From positions 1-64,000 of the forward strand of contig NZ_VEVQ02000004.1 in NCBI RefSeq assembly GCF_006491595.2: a stretch of DNA of 64,000 nucleotides. Reading direction: 5' to 3'. A model generated the notes under the pieces. That model did no database searches. It had not been told where the DNA came from and saw only the letters and a program-made list of their open reading frames with translations. Positions 8,766 to 17,900 of the stretch are shown here, one piece after another (position 1 is the stretch's first letter; each line of letters opens with the position of its first letter). Made by a program: the position numbers and the translations under genes. The stretch is from Flavobacterium jejuense (lineage in GTDB: Bacteria; Bacteroidota; Bacteroidia; Flavobacteriales; Flavobacteriaceae).

Positions 8766-8899
8766 ACTGCCAACACTGTTTAAAAATAATTACTTGGTTC
8801 TAGCCTACTCGGAAAATCCTGCGGATTTTCTATTCAGTTTTTATTTACTAAATTAGATGCTTAAACACGGTACTAATCATATGCTTAAACATTGTGCAA
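8766..8899 (+). repeat. attC-like recombination site with GAAAATCC hairpin
   Basis: R'' ACTGCCAAC at 8766-8774 and R' TTGTGCAA at 8892-8899. CACTGTTTAA on the left pairs with TTAAACATTGTG on the right. The central hairpin GAAAATCC-TGC-GGATTTTC is at 8812-8830. The gene-free stretch 8763-9096 consists of this site plus about 195 bp of leader that holds a TAGTTTTG -7-like element at 9020-9027. Confidence 0.55.
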
Positions 8900-9096
8900 C
8901 ATTATCAGAAACCACGAACCAATAATTAAAATTCTTCAGAAAAATATAAGTAAATAAATAAAAGCCTACATGAAGTAATGACAAGCACACATTAGTGTAG
9001 TGATTTTTTTATAAATATTTAGTTTTGTGTATACTTTTAGATTTAATTGGTACGCTAGGCTACAGTAAATAGTACATCAACTTAAAACCCTTCTCT

Positions 9097-9768
9097 ATGC
9101 AATATGATATTAAGAAAAACACCTTTGTAACTGTATCAAGGAAAAAGTTCCTTGATTATCTAAATCAGTTACCTTCAATTAATGATTATATTTATCTCAT
9201 TAATGAATCGAATCCAAAAGAGGAAGAAAATGAATTTCAAGTTTTCATAGGAGATATAGACACACAAGAAAGTCTAACGTTTTCTAGTTATCATACCTTG
9301 ATCATTGGAAATGTAACTACCAAATGGTTAGATTGTAGCAATAACAACGCATTAGGGTTTGATGAGGGAGGAAGCACTATTATAATGGGTAATCTAACTT
9401 GTGAATATTTCACAGGAGAATATCATAAACTAGTATTCATAGATAAAAACATTCATGTCTCTAAAGTACTTCATAATGCATTTGACGGCTCTTATTTAGT
9501 TGCTTTAGGGGATTTAAAAGCAACCTATTTTGCCGGATTAGATTATGGTACAGAAGTAGGAGGAGTTGTAGAGTTGACCTACGGAGAAGGATCTTGCTTA
9601 CATATTAACTCTGCTGACTCCATTAAAAAAAAGATAAAACCAAGACATTCAGAAACCGAATCTCAAAAATTCTTGAAAGTAGAGTATACAGCTAATGAAT
9701 TTAAAACTAGAGACAGTTTTCTTAAAGTAATGATTAAAACAGATATAACCGACTCGGAAAAAAACTAA
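9097..9768 (+). CDS. Unknown protein with beta-helix-like repeats
   Basis: A 223-residue protein without signal peptide or membrane segment. From about residue 65 it has short repeating strands (LIIGNVTTKWLD, IIMGNLTCEYFTG, VALGDLKATYFAG) resembling the bactofilin or WGR-associated solenoid, in which each turn reads G-[ND]-[LV]. The C-terminal 45 residues are charged. I cannot assign a function. It is a lone cassette gene; its left end is TTGTGCAA (8892), and the right-hand site in 9769-9926 is too decayed to define. Confidence 0.55.
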   Translation: MQYDIKKNTFVTVSRKKFLDYLNQLPSINDYIYLINESNPKEEENEFQVFIGDIDTQESLTFSSYHTLIIGNVTTKWLDCSNNNALGFDEGGSTIIMGNLTCEYFTGEYHKLVFIDKNIHVSKVLHNAFDGSYLVALGDLKATYFAGLDYGTEVGGVVELTYGEGSCLHINSADSIKKKIKPRHSETESQKFLKVEYTANEFKTRDSFLKVMIKTDITDSEKN

Positions 9769-10034
9769 ATTCAAACAAGACTTGGAAAACAAAAATAGAA
9801 TGAAAAGGTAAGTAAAAATACGCTCGAAAAAAGACTCCTTGATTGCATTCTTCAACTAGATACGTTTTGAAACTGGAAAGAACATAGTAAAAGCATATAA
9901 CAAACACGCAACTTTTACACATAAACTTTGGTATTCATTTAAATTCATAAGATTGACACAATTATTTTTTTAGTGAATTAAAAAAATTAATTATTTATAA
10001 TAAAAACTACACCCTTTCTAAAACTAAATAAATT

Positions 10035-10442
10035 ATGAACGCGGAAGAAATATACAAAATTCATAATGCAATTGGATTTCCATCAATAACCCCAAAAAAA
10101 CAAGCCGAAATCTTAATATCACACAATGTCGAAATCATCAATAAATTAACCCCAGGTTTCAAAGCTGAATTTATTCCATCAAATGTTGTGAAACGCTATG
10201 TAAAATTATCAAAGGATGAATTCAGGTTTTTTTTAAAAAGCTATAATTTTATCGAGAAATCTTATGCATATCATATCAAGAATCCAGATTTAGAATGTTG
10301 CTGGGTTGAGAAAACAAAAGAGTCTACATATGAATTTAGATGTTCAGAAAGAGGTGTATCTCAATGTATAGAGCAATTTGAAAATTATGATTCTACGATT
10401 GATTATTTGGTAGACTGGCATTTTAATATATATAATCTATAA
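10035..10442 (+). CDS. Small protein of unknown function
   Basis: A 135-residue, probably cytoplasmic protein with no recognised domain, signal peptide or membrane segment. It contains several aromatic residues and three Cys (CCWVE and CSERGVSQC). It is framed by an exact 8-bp inverted pair TTGGTATT (9928-9935) and AATACCAA (10449-10456), which supports it as a mobile cassette. An immunity or antitoxin role would fit its size and setting but is a guess. Confidence 0.6.
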   Translation: MNAEEIYKIHNAIGFPSITPKKQAEILISHNVEIINKLTPGFKAEFIPSNVVKRYVKLSKDEFRFFLKSYNFIEKSYAYHIKNPDLECCWVEKTKESTYEFRCSERGVSQCIEQFENYDSTIDYLVDWHFNIYNL

Positions 10443-10448
10443 AAACAA

Positions 10449-10583
10449 AATACCAACATCGCATAAAATTAATTGCTAATGTAAATCAACTTACGAAAAT
10501 TCTAATATATTTTCTATTCGGTTTGTATTTGCTAAATTAGTGGCTTAAACATGTAACTAACCATAGACAATAACGTTATGGAC
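10449..10583 (+). repeat. attC-like recombination site ahead of the LysE cassette
   Basis: R'' AATACCAAC (10449-10457) and R' GTTATGGAC (10575-10583). ATAAAATTAATTGCTAATGT on the left pairs imperfectly with ACATGTAACTAACCATAG on the right. The centre is an AT-rich hairpin starting GAAAATTC. The R'' matches the left end of the upstream unit, not R' of this site, as for cassettes assembled by recombination. Confidence 0.55.
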
Positions 10584-10617
10584 AAGACAGTCAAAAACTA
10601 AGAACTAAAACAGAAAT

Positions 10618-11250
10618 ATGATACCAATTAACGATTTACTACTATTTGGATTTGCTGCATTAATTATGGTGATTTCTCCTGGTCCGAATATGATTTATTT
10701 AATCTCAAGGTCTTTATCACAAGGAAAAAAAGCTGGAATAATATCTCTTTTAGGAGTAATGTGTGGCTTTTTATTTCATATACTTATGGTGTCTTTTGGA
10801 CTTACTGCAATATTTTTTGCTGTCCCTTATATCTTTGTTGTGGTTAAATTTCTTGGAGTTGGATACTTATTATACTTAGCCTATAATTCTGTTAAATCAA
10901 AAAACAAAATTTCTGACTCTGACCAAAATCTCAAATCAGACAAACCTTTTAAACTCTTCAATATTGGACTTCTGACTAATGTCCTGAATCCAAAAATGGC
11001 AGTATTTTATCTTTCATTTTTCCCTCAATTTATTAAACCTGAATATGGCTCAATTTTAAGTCAAAGTTTTCAACTCGGAATCATACAAATAATAATAAGT
11101 TTTTCAATTAATTTTTTGATTGTTATATCTGCTGCTAGAATAGCAACTTGGTTCTCCAAAAAGCCAATTTGGTTAAGAATACAGAAGTGGTTTATGGCTT
11201 CGGTATTAACTGGACTTGCTGTAAAAATGGCTTTGGCAAAAGCGAAATAA
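10618..11250 (+). CDS. LysE/RhtB-family amino-acid exporter
   Basis: A 210-residue integral membrane protein, the usual LysE/RhtB size, with five to six hydrophobic segments. The N-terminal family signature VISPGPNMIYLISRSLSQG is at about residues 19-37, followed by a Gly-rich second helix (KKAGIISLLGVMCGF) and a conserved loop with LLTNVLNPKMAVFYLSFFPQF (about 118-138). It would export amino acids or derivatives across the inner membrane. It is a single cassette gene; the right boundary (TCCGTTGCACAA at 11253) only partly pairs with GTTATGGAC on the left. Confidence 0.88.
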   Translation: MIPINDLLLFGFAALIMVISPGPNMIYLISRSLSQGKKAGIISLLGVMCGFLFHILMVSFGLTAIFFAVPYIFVVVKFLGVGYLLYLAYNSVKSKNKISDSDQNLKSDKPFKLFNIGLLTNVLNPKMAVFYLSFFPQFIKPEYGSILSQSFQLGIIQIIISFSINFLIVISAARIATWFSKKPIWLRIQKWFMASVLTGLAVKMALAKAK

Positions 11251-11254
11251 AATC

Positions 11255-11449
11255 CGTTGCACAATAATGTATAAAAACAATAAGGGTTAAGTACCAAGCC
11301 CAAAGCTAGTGTATATTAACAAAGTCTGTTAAATTTACAATTTGACGGTTACAAGAAAATTAAGGGTAAAATTGTAAATTTGGCTACATACTAAACTGAA
11401 AATAAATGCATTTTTAATCTCTTACTATTCTTATACTAATTGTTAACGG
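11255..11449 (+). repeat. Long attC-like recombination site
   Basis: About 195 bp. The left arm CAATAATGTATAAAAACAAT pairs with the right-arm sequence around 11421-11443 (TACTATTCTTATACTAATTG), imperfectly. An inner hairpin TTTACAATTTGAC ... AAAATTGTAAA lies between. R' is GTTAACGG at 11442-11449. It is longer than the other sites, so it may contain a second partial unit. Confidence 0.5.
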
Positions 11450-11474
11450 TAATTCTACAAATACACAGAATTTA

Positions 11475-12998
11475 ATGACAAAAAAAACATTAATATTATT
11501 TGGGTTTATAATTTTAAAGTTTCTACTTCAATATAATTTAATAAGCTCTGAATACGATTTACAACGAGACGAATATCTTCATCTTGACTTAGGACGCCAT
11601 TTGGCTTGGGGATACTTATCTGTTCCACCATTAACTTCCTGGATTTCGAAGATTATTTACCTTTTAGGAAATTCAGTTTTTTGGATTAAGTTCTTTCCAT
11701 CATTGTTTGGTGCTTTAACTATTCTTATTGTTTGGAAAGCAATAGAAGAACTAAAAGGCAATCTATTCGCATTAGTTTTAGGGGCAACTTGTGTTTTGTT
11801 TTCTGCTCTTTTAAGACTTAATACTCTTTATCAGCCAAATTCTTTTGATGTTTTAAGCTGGACTCTTTTTTATTTCATAGTTATAAAATATTTCAACTCT
11901 GAGAAATTAAAATGGCTTTTTGTTGCAGCGTTTGTATTTGGTTTTGGGTTTCTGAACAAGTACAATATCGTTTTTTTACTTATAGGACTGATACCTGCAA
12001 TTTTGCTAAGTGAACAACGCAAGGTTTTCGGTCAAAAGAAATTATACTTTGCTGCACTCTTAGGCTTATTTCTCATTACACCTAACCTTCTGTGGCAGTA
12101 CAATAATGATTTCCCTATTATTCATCATTTAAATGAATTAGCAGAAACACAATTAGTAAATGTTGACAGACTTGGCTTTTTAAAATCACAATTACTGTTT
12201 TTCATAGGTTCTTTATTCGTGATTATTTCAGCTTTATATGCTCTACTATTCTACAAACCTTTTAAAAAATACAAGACATTCTTTTGGGCATTTTTTTTCA
12301 CCCTTATTGTTTTTATTTTTTTCAAGGCTAAAGACTACTATGCTATAGGACTTTATCCTATTTACATTTCATTTGGGTCTGTTTTTCTTGCTAATGTTTT
12401 AAGGAATGGATGGAAAAAATATTTACAACCTATAGCTATCGCAATTCCCATATTAATTTTTATTCCAATTTTAAATTTTGCGTTTCCAAATAAAAGTCCG
12501 GAATATATAATTGAGCATTCTAGTAAATATAAAGAATTGGGACTACTTCGTTGGGAAGATGGTAAAGACCATTTGCTACCTCAAGATTATGCAGATATGC
12601 TTGGATGGAAAGAACTAGCAAGAAAAGTTGATTCCATTTATATCAAGGTACCTAACTCGAGCCCAACCCTTATACTTTGTGATAATTATGGACAAGCTGG
12701 AGCAATAAATTATTATACTAAAGAAGGAATAAAAGCAGTTTCTTTTAATGCCGATTATATTAACTGGTTTAATCTTGAAAAACAATATATCAATCTTATA
12801 AGGGTTAAAAACTACCATGAGAGAGATAATGAATTAAAAGAAACTAGTCCCTATTTTAAATCTAGTATTTTGGCAGATTCAATTACAAATAAATACGCTA
12901 GAGAATTCAAGACAATGATATTTGCTTTTAGTGGTACAAAAGTTGACATTAACAAAAGGATACGAAACGAAATTAATGAAGTAAAAAACAACCACTAA
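11475..12998 (+). CDS. ArnT/PMT-like glycosyltransferase (GT39/GT83 type)
   Basis: A 507-residue membrane protein with about ten hydrophobic segments and a soluble C-terminal part (about 340-507). The N-terminal periplasmic loop has RDEYLHLDLGRH and VPPLTSW (about 32-56), the acidic motif plus aromatic pair typical of PMT_2/ArnT enzymes that move sugar from a polyprenyl-phosphate donor to lipid or protein. The acceptor is unknown. The stop codon overlaps the R''-like box CCACTAAC (12992-12999), which partly pairs with its left end GTTAACGG (11442). Confidence 0.8.
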   Translation: MTKKTLILFGFIILKFLLQYNLISSEYDLQRDEYLHLDLGRHLAWGYLSVPPLTSWISKIIYLLGNSVFWIKFFPSLFGALTILIVWKAIEELKGNLFALVLGATCVLFSALLRLNTLYQPNSFDVLSWTLFYFIVIKYFNSEKLKWLFVAAFVFGFGFLNKYNIVFLLIGLIPAILLSEQRKVFGQKKLYFAALLGLFLITPNLLWQYNNDFPIIHHLNELAETQLVNVDRLGFLKSQLLFFIGSLFVIISALYALLFYKPFKKYKTFFWAFFFTLIVFIFFKAKDYYAIGLYPIYISFGSVFLANVLRNGWKKYLQPIAIAIPILIFIPILNFAFPNKSPEYIIEHSSKYKELGLLRWEDGKDHLLPQDYADMLGWKELARKVDSIYIKVPNSSPTLILCDNYGQAGAINYYTKEGIKAVSFNADYINWFNLEKQYINLIRVKNYHERDNELKETSPYFKSSILADSITNKYAREFKTMIFAFSGTKVDINKRIRNEINEVKNNH

Positions 12999-13139
12999 CA
13001 CCTCAATGGTTGTTGTACACCATATAAATTTAATTGTTAGTGTAAATCACTTACGAAAATCCGAAAGGATTTTCTGTTCGGTTTGTATTTACTAAATTAG
13101 TTGCTTAAAATAAGTAATTTGTCTTATACAAACTAGTGG
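12992..13139 (+). repeat. attC-like recombination site after the glycosyltransferase
   Basis: R'' CCACTAAC (12992-12999) and R'-like CTAGTGG (13133-13139). TATAAATTTAATTGTTAGTG on the left pairs imperfectly with AAGTAATTTGTCTTATA on the right. The central hairpin GAAAATCC-GAAA-GGATTTTC is at 13055-13074. Confidence 0.5.
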
Positions 13140-13159
13140 AAAAAATTTAAGAAAATCCA

Positions 13160-13279
13160 ATGGCAATTAACCAATATATCACTTATATATTACCAAAAAA
13201 AGCGATTGAAGCAAAATTTGGAGAGATACCTCATCAGTTAGAAATTAAAAATCCCGAATGGGAAAAATATACTGCATAA
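13160..13279 (+). CDS. 39-residue remnant of a cassette gene
   Basis: Starts MAINQYITYILPKKAI and ends EWEKYTA before TAA. It sits immediately after an attC-like site, on the same strand as the other cassette genes, and reads like the beginning of a longer protein with Pro/Lys-rich, soluble composition. Probably truncated; no function can be given. Confidence 0.35.
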   Translation: MAINQYITYILPKKAIEAKFGEIPHQLEIKNPEWEKYTA

Positions 13280-13289
13280 CGGAATCGCC

Positions 13290-13380
13290 ATTTGTAGCAA
13301 TTGCTAAGTTTGGCTTGTGTTTGGAATTTTTTGAGAAGACTCAAAACGCTTTTGTAATATTTATTCTTAAATTAATTTTG
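13290..13380 (+). repeat. Last attC-like remnant, right edge of the array
   Basis: TTTGTAGCAATTGCTAAG (about 13294-13311) repeats the left arm seen at 273-300 and 5206-5224, followed by a hairpin-like GGAATTTTTTGAGAAGACTC. No R' box or further cassette follows; the chromosome continues with a minus-strand regulator gene. I take this as the array's right edge. Confidence 0.4.
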
Positions 13381-13432
13381 GTTTATATCTATAATTCTTA
13401 GCTAGAAATGTAATGAATAGATTTAAACAAAT

Positions 13433-13804
13433 TCAGCTACAATTACTACATAAACCTGAAACAAGTCCATTAAACCCTTCAAGAACGTAACCTTTTGGAA
13501 GATTAATTTGAAGCTCTTCATTCAAACATTCCACCTTCTCACAGGTATTACACTGAAAATGAATATGATTGTGATTGTGATTTTCTTTCTCACAATTCGT
13601 GCAAATAGCAAAATACTGTTTCCCATTTACACCAACAATACGATGAACAATTCCCTCTTCTCTAAACCTATTTAATATTCTATAAATTGTTGCCCTATTA
13701 TAATCCTCTACTACAGCTTCTAGCATTTCATGACTCATTGCTGAACCTTTAGATTTTAAAGCTTCTAAAACATCTCTTTTTGATTTTGTTTTTCTTCTAT
13801 TCAT
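13433..13804 (-). CDS. Fur-family metal- or peroxide-responsive repressor
   Basis: I start at the ATG at 13804 (123 residues, MNRRKTKSKRD), not the upstream in-frame ATG at 13840, which would run through the operator. The N-terminal winged helix has the family signature YNRATIYRILNRF. The C-terminal part has metal sites: ICTNCEKENHNHNHIHFQC, then CNTCEKVEC and a final LCSNC pair, giving a CxxC/CxxC structural zinc site plus a His-rich sensor loop. Whether it senses iron, zinc or peroxide cannot be decided here. It is divergent from the flavoprotein gene at 13969 and probably controls it and itself. Confidence 0.85.
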   Translation of the reverse strand: MNRRKTKSKRDVLEALKSKGSAMSHEMLEAVVEDYNRATIYRILNRFREEGIVHRIVGVNGKQYFAICTNCEKENHNHNHIHFQCNTCEKVECLNEELQINLPKGYVLEGFNGLVSGLCSNCS

Positions 13805-13812
13805 GTTTTTTG

Positions 13813-13856
13813 TTATTGCGATAATGTTGCAATAATACAAATATTTTATATCTTTG
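13813..13856 (+). promoter_or_regulatory. Shared operator and promoter, Fur-like gene / flavoprotein
   Basis: A 7-bp inverted repeat TTATTGC (13813-13819) and GCAATAA (13829-13835) with a 9-bp spacer resembles a Fur-family box. The - 33 TTG (13827-13829) overlaps its right arm, and 19 nt further is TATCTTTG (13849-13856), a Bacteroidota -7 element, for the + strand gene. The repeat also lies 8 nt upstream of the repressor start. Repression of both directions is inferred. Confidence 0.5.
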
Positions 13857-13968
13857 ACAAATATTACAATGACAAATCATTCAAAGTGAACTTCAATAAA
13901 AACTGTCTTTTGCTTCTTCTTATTTGGCTTAACCTGGTTTTTATGAATTCCTTTAAACTTTTAAAACA

Positions 13969-14886
13969 ATGGAAAACAAAAAAGAATTTGACGCAGTAAT
14001 TGTTGGTGGCAGTTATGCAGGCTTATCGGCCGCAATGACATTAGGCAGATCATTAAGGTCAGTTTTAATTATTGATAGTGGTAAACCTTGTAATCTGCAG
14101 ACACCTCATTCACATAATTTTATTACCCAAGATGGAGCTACACCTAGAGCAATTTTTGAAAAAGCCAAAGCACAAGTTTTAGAGTATCCAACCGTTAAAT
14201 TCATAGATGACTCTGTAATTTCAGTTTCTAAAATCTTAAATAGATTCAAGATTGTCACTCAATTAAAACAAGAGGTAAAGGCAAAAAAAATTCTTTTCAC
14301 CACAGGAGTTAATGACATAATGCCAAACTTAAAAGGATTTGCAGAATGTTGGGGAATTAGCGTTTTACATTGTCCTTATTGCCATGGTTATGAAGTTGCA
14401 AAACAAAATTTAGGAATAATTGCTAATGGGGAAACTGCATTCGATCTTTGTAAACTAATTCAACATTGGTCTGATAAATTAACTCTATTTACAAACGGGA
14501 AATCAGAGTTAACTATTGAACAACTTAATCTAATTAAAAAGCTCAAAATTGAGATTATTGAAAAAGAAATTGAAGAACTCATTCATAAAAATGGAATTTT
14601 AGAGAGTTTATCTTTTATAGATGGTACAAAAATAGTATTGGATGCAATATTTTCGAGGGTTCCATTTAAACAACATTGCGAAATCCCTATTACTATGGGT
14701 TGCCAAACTACAGAACAAGGTCACATTACAGTCGATTTCTCCCAGAAAACAAATATAGATGGTGTCTTTTGCGCAGGTGACAATACATCTCCATTCAGAA
14801 CGGTTTCATTGGCATCATCATCAGGAACTAAGGCAGGAGCTTTCATCAATATGGAACTACTGAACGAAGAATTAAATCAAATTTAA
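13969..14886 (+). CDS. Thioredoxin-reductase-like FAD/NAD(P) oxidoreductase
   Basis: A 305-residue two-domain flavoprotein. The FAD-binding glycine motif IVGGSYAGLSAAMTLGRS is at residues 11-28. A CPYCHGYE motif (about 134-141) supplies the redox Cys pair in the middle domain, as in TrxB-like proteins. The late FAD motif reads FCAGDNTS (about 266-273). It lacks the usual GxGxxA NADPH motif in clear form (GIIANGETAF stands there), so the electron donor is uncertain. It probably reduces a dithiol substrate in the cytoplasm. A divergent Fur-family gene suggests metal- or peroxide-dependent control. Confidence 0.82.
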   Translation: MENKKEFDAVIVGGSYAGLSAAMTLGRSLRSVLIIDSGKPCNLQTPHSHNFITQDGATPRAIFEKAKAQVLEYPTVKFIDDSVISVSKILNRFKIVTQLKQEVKAKKILFTTGVNDIMPNLKGFAECWGISVLHCPYCHGYEVAKQNLGIIANGETAFDLCKLIQHWSDKLTLFTNGKSELTIEQLNLIKKLKIEIIEKEIEELIHKNGILESLSFIDGTKIVLDAIFSRVPFKQHCEIPITMGCQTTEQGHITVDFSQKTNIDGVFCAGDNTSPFRTVSLASSSGTKAGAFINMELLNEELNQI

Positions 14887-14890
14887 ACAA

Positions 14891-14919
14891 AATGAGCTCG
14901 ATATAATATCGAGCTCATT
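14891..14919. terminator. Bidirectional terminator hairpin
   Basis: AATGAGCTCGATA (14891-14903) pairs with TATCGAGCTCATT (14907-14919) over a 3-nt loop. It lies between convergent genes ending at 14886 and 14992. The following bases are AT-rich but lack a long T-run. Confidence 0.7.
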
Positions 14920-14991
14920 ATTATCAAAATTAATTATAAATTTGTCTAGGCTTTTTTTACATTCTAATAAGTCATACTAGTAGTTCTTTAC

Positions 14992-17900
14992 TTATTGAAT
15001 TATGATTTTCTTAATTATTGTTCTTTCTTTTGCTTTCAAATTAATAATATACACTCCTTTTGCTACATGTATTGGAATTTTAATCGAATTTTCATTCGAA
15101 TTTAATTCTTTCTGAAACACCTCTTGTCCAATCACATTGAATAATTTTATCTTTTCAAGTAGTTTGTTGTCCGAATTATTAATTTGAAGCAATTGACTTT
15201 CTATATTAAAGAATAAAGAAATTCCTTCTATTAAAAAACTATCATTTGACAAACTAGTATTTTGAAACACCAGTTCAAATCTATTATCATCTATTCCTGT
15301 ATTAACTGTTGTTGTATAATTACTAGCTTTTATATCGTGAATTATACCAAGTAAATTATCTTTTAAATAAATTTCTTTATCATTTGGAATGTTCTCCAAA
15401 TCTTCAATAGAAAAAGTAGCGATACCTGTATCTCTTGTTTTAACTTCTAATGGTAAAACAACACTAGGGTCTATCGACGGAACTCCTTGTATAATGTAAT
15501 TTTCTTGATCAATTCTCCAATTTAAATCATCAAATAGTGTATCGATATTTTTACCATCATATCGGTTATCATAATCAAATGTAGTATTTTCATCAACAGT
15601 AACTAATAATTGTCTATGGATTCCTCCTGAGGAATTGTATCCTAATCTAATTTTCATTCTTTCATCCGAAGAGCTTTGATTAGCAACAATTGTATTCGAA
15701 CCGTTTCTAACAAAAATTGAATTTCCAGAAGCTTCTGTTACAAACTCTCTTTGTCCATTATTAAAGTGTACCATTCCATCATTAATGGCTTCAACAAAGA
15801 AACCTTGTGCGACAGGAATACAAAGTCTAGGTAGTTTTGTGGGCGTTCCTCCTGTTCCAACTAAAGGATCATTAACTCCATAAGAAGCATTTACAACTGC
15901 TCCTGATAAATTAAATAATGCATATCCTCCTTGATATTCTTCTAAGATATGGCTTCCTCCACCCCAATGTTCCCAAAATTTAAGTGTTCCTGTTATATCT
16001 GGATTGTCTAGAATAAATTGCTTGGCACTTAAAGCAGAAGGATATGGATTACCTACCAAATAAATATTATTAGCTGTTATGGGTAAATCAATATCTCCGT
16101 TATTTGGTTTTCCTTCAAATACATAGTTTTGTTCGTCTAAAATGTCTCCTGTATTAGGTCCTTTCATGGTAAAACCTTCGCCTGAATTCAAGTTCCCATT
16201 ATGTCTTACATGAATCCAGTTTGCATATAATCCTGGTAGGTTAGTGAATTTCCACATCCAATATGTACTTAACGTTATTGGACTTGTTGGAACTCCATCA
16301 GCTGCTGTATACAAAGGTTGAAAAGTAATGGTAGTAGGTTCATTAGGGTTTGTTCCATCTCTTAATACTTCTTGAATAGTATAAGTTCCATTATTAATAC
16401 TTGTATTAACAGGCATTACAGGAGATGAAAAATAATTATACGTAAAATTATCAGCTGTCCCCTGTTGATCTCTTTCTAGACTTCCTTCACTTGTAACATC
16501 TAGAATACTTTCTGAAGTTTGCACTAATTGTGATTCATTTTGTAAATCTAATTTACCATCTAGTTTAAGGTACCATGAATTATTAACTTCTATATCGCTT
16601 AACGTTTTTAAAGTAGTTCCATTATCAACAATTAACCCTAAACCTTTTATATTTGAGTTAATCAACACATTGTTTTTTATATGAACAATAGCACAACTAC
16701 TATTACTTAGGTCAGTATTCCAAACTTCTGAGTACTTCCAAATGTTTTCATTTGACCAATTCCCATCGGCTGATGTTTCATAAGGTAATGGTGCTGTTTG
16801 CTGAAAAATATGTTTAACATTATATATTTTTGCTCCACTTACTTCATCAATTTCTGGTGTAACTAAATTATCTAAAATGTCATCTTTATAGGAATCCATT
16901 CTATAATAACGAAGTAAACTGGAAGACGATAAACCTGAAATATCAATCGGAATAACAGCACCTCTACTAAAATTAGAATTGTCTAATTCTTGATACACCA
17001 TTTTTTGAAGTTGATTTTCAGTAAGCGCTACATTAAAAACTCTAACTTCATCTAGTTGTCCTTTAAAATAATTGCCGTTAGTTACTGTTGGTAAACTTCC
17101 TATTCTGAATATTGTATTGGAGTTATTATTGATTACTCCTGGAGCAGCAACAGTGTTTTTAAGTTCGCCATTTACATATAGTTTTACTTCTGAATTTAAT
17201 CCATCAAAAACTGCTGCAATATGAACCCATTTGTTTGTACTTAAAATATTACTACCACCAGTTAAGCTTATATTTGATCCATTGAGTACAACACCGAATT
17301 GTTTTGTTGCTGTAATCTGTAAGTAAAAATTTTCTTGACCAACAACTACTCCATTACCTACCATTGTATCATCTATTTTTATCCAGCTCATTAAAGTAGC
17401 TTGTTGTAACCCTAAGATGATATCAGCATCTTCTTCTACGTAGTCATTTCTACCATCAAAATATAAATCATATTTATCACTTAAATCTCTTGGCGAGCCA
17501 AATTGAGCATCATTGGTGTCAAAATCAAATAAAAGACCATCAAAATCATTGTCTGTACTTCCATCTATAATTCCATCATTATTTGTGTCTAAGTCTGTAA
17601 AAATAGTAGTAGTAATATCATACTGCCCAGTAACATCATTATAAGCATCCAAATAATCAGGAATACCATCATTATCTGAATCTATGGGATCTGCATAGGA
17701 ATTAGTTCCAAAATCATTTTCGTTTTCATCATCATCATTAGTATCAATTAGATTTAATATTCCATCATTATCAAGACCATCATTTAATATTCCTTCAATG
17801 TTTGCATCAGATCCATCTCCAAGACCATCTCCATTTACATCTAGATCTCCGTATCCGTCATTTTCTAAGACATCAAAAACACCATCATTATCAGAGTCTA

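Noticed and set aside
9649..9922. Minus-strand frames of 62-68 residues at the end of the beta-helix cassette
   Set aside because: Low-complexity Phe/Leu-rich antisense frames over a decayed attC region, opposite to the cassette direction.
269..13139. The palindromes as MITEs or simple terminators
   Set aside because: Their outer bases change from site to site but pair with the far end of the adjacent gene unit, and lengths vary from 80 to 195 bp. MITEs would share constant ends and terminators would not pair over a gene.
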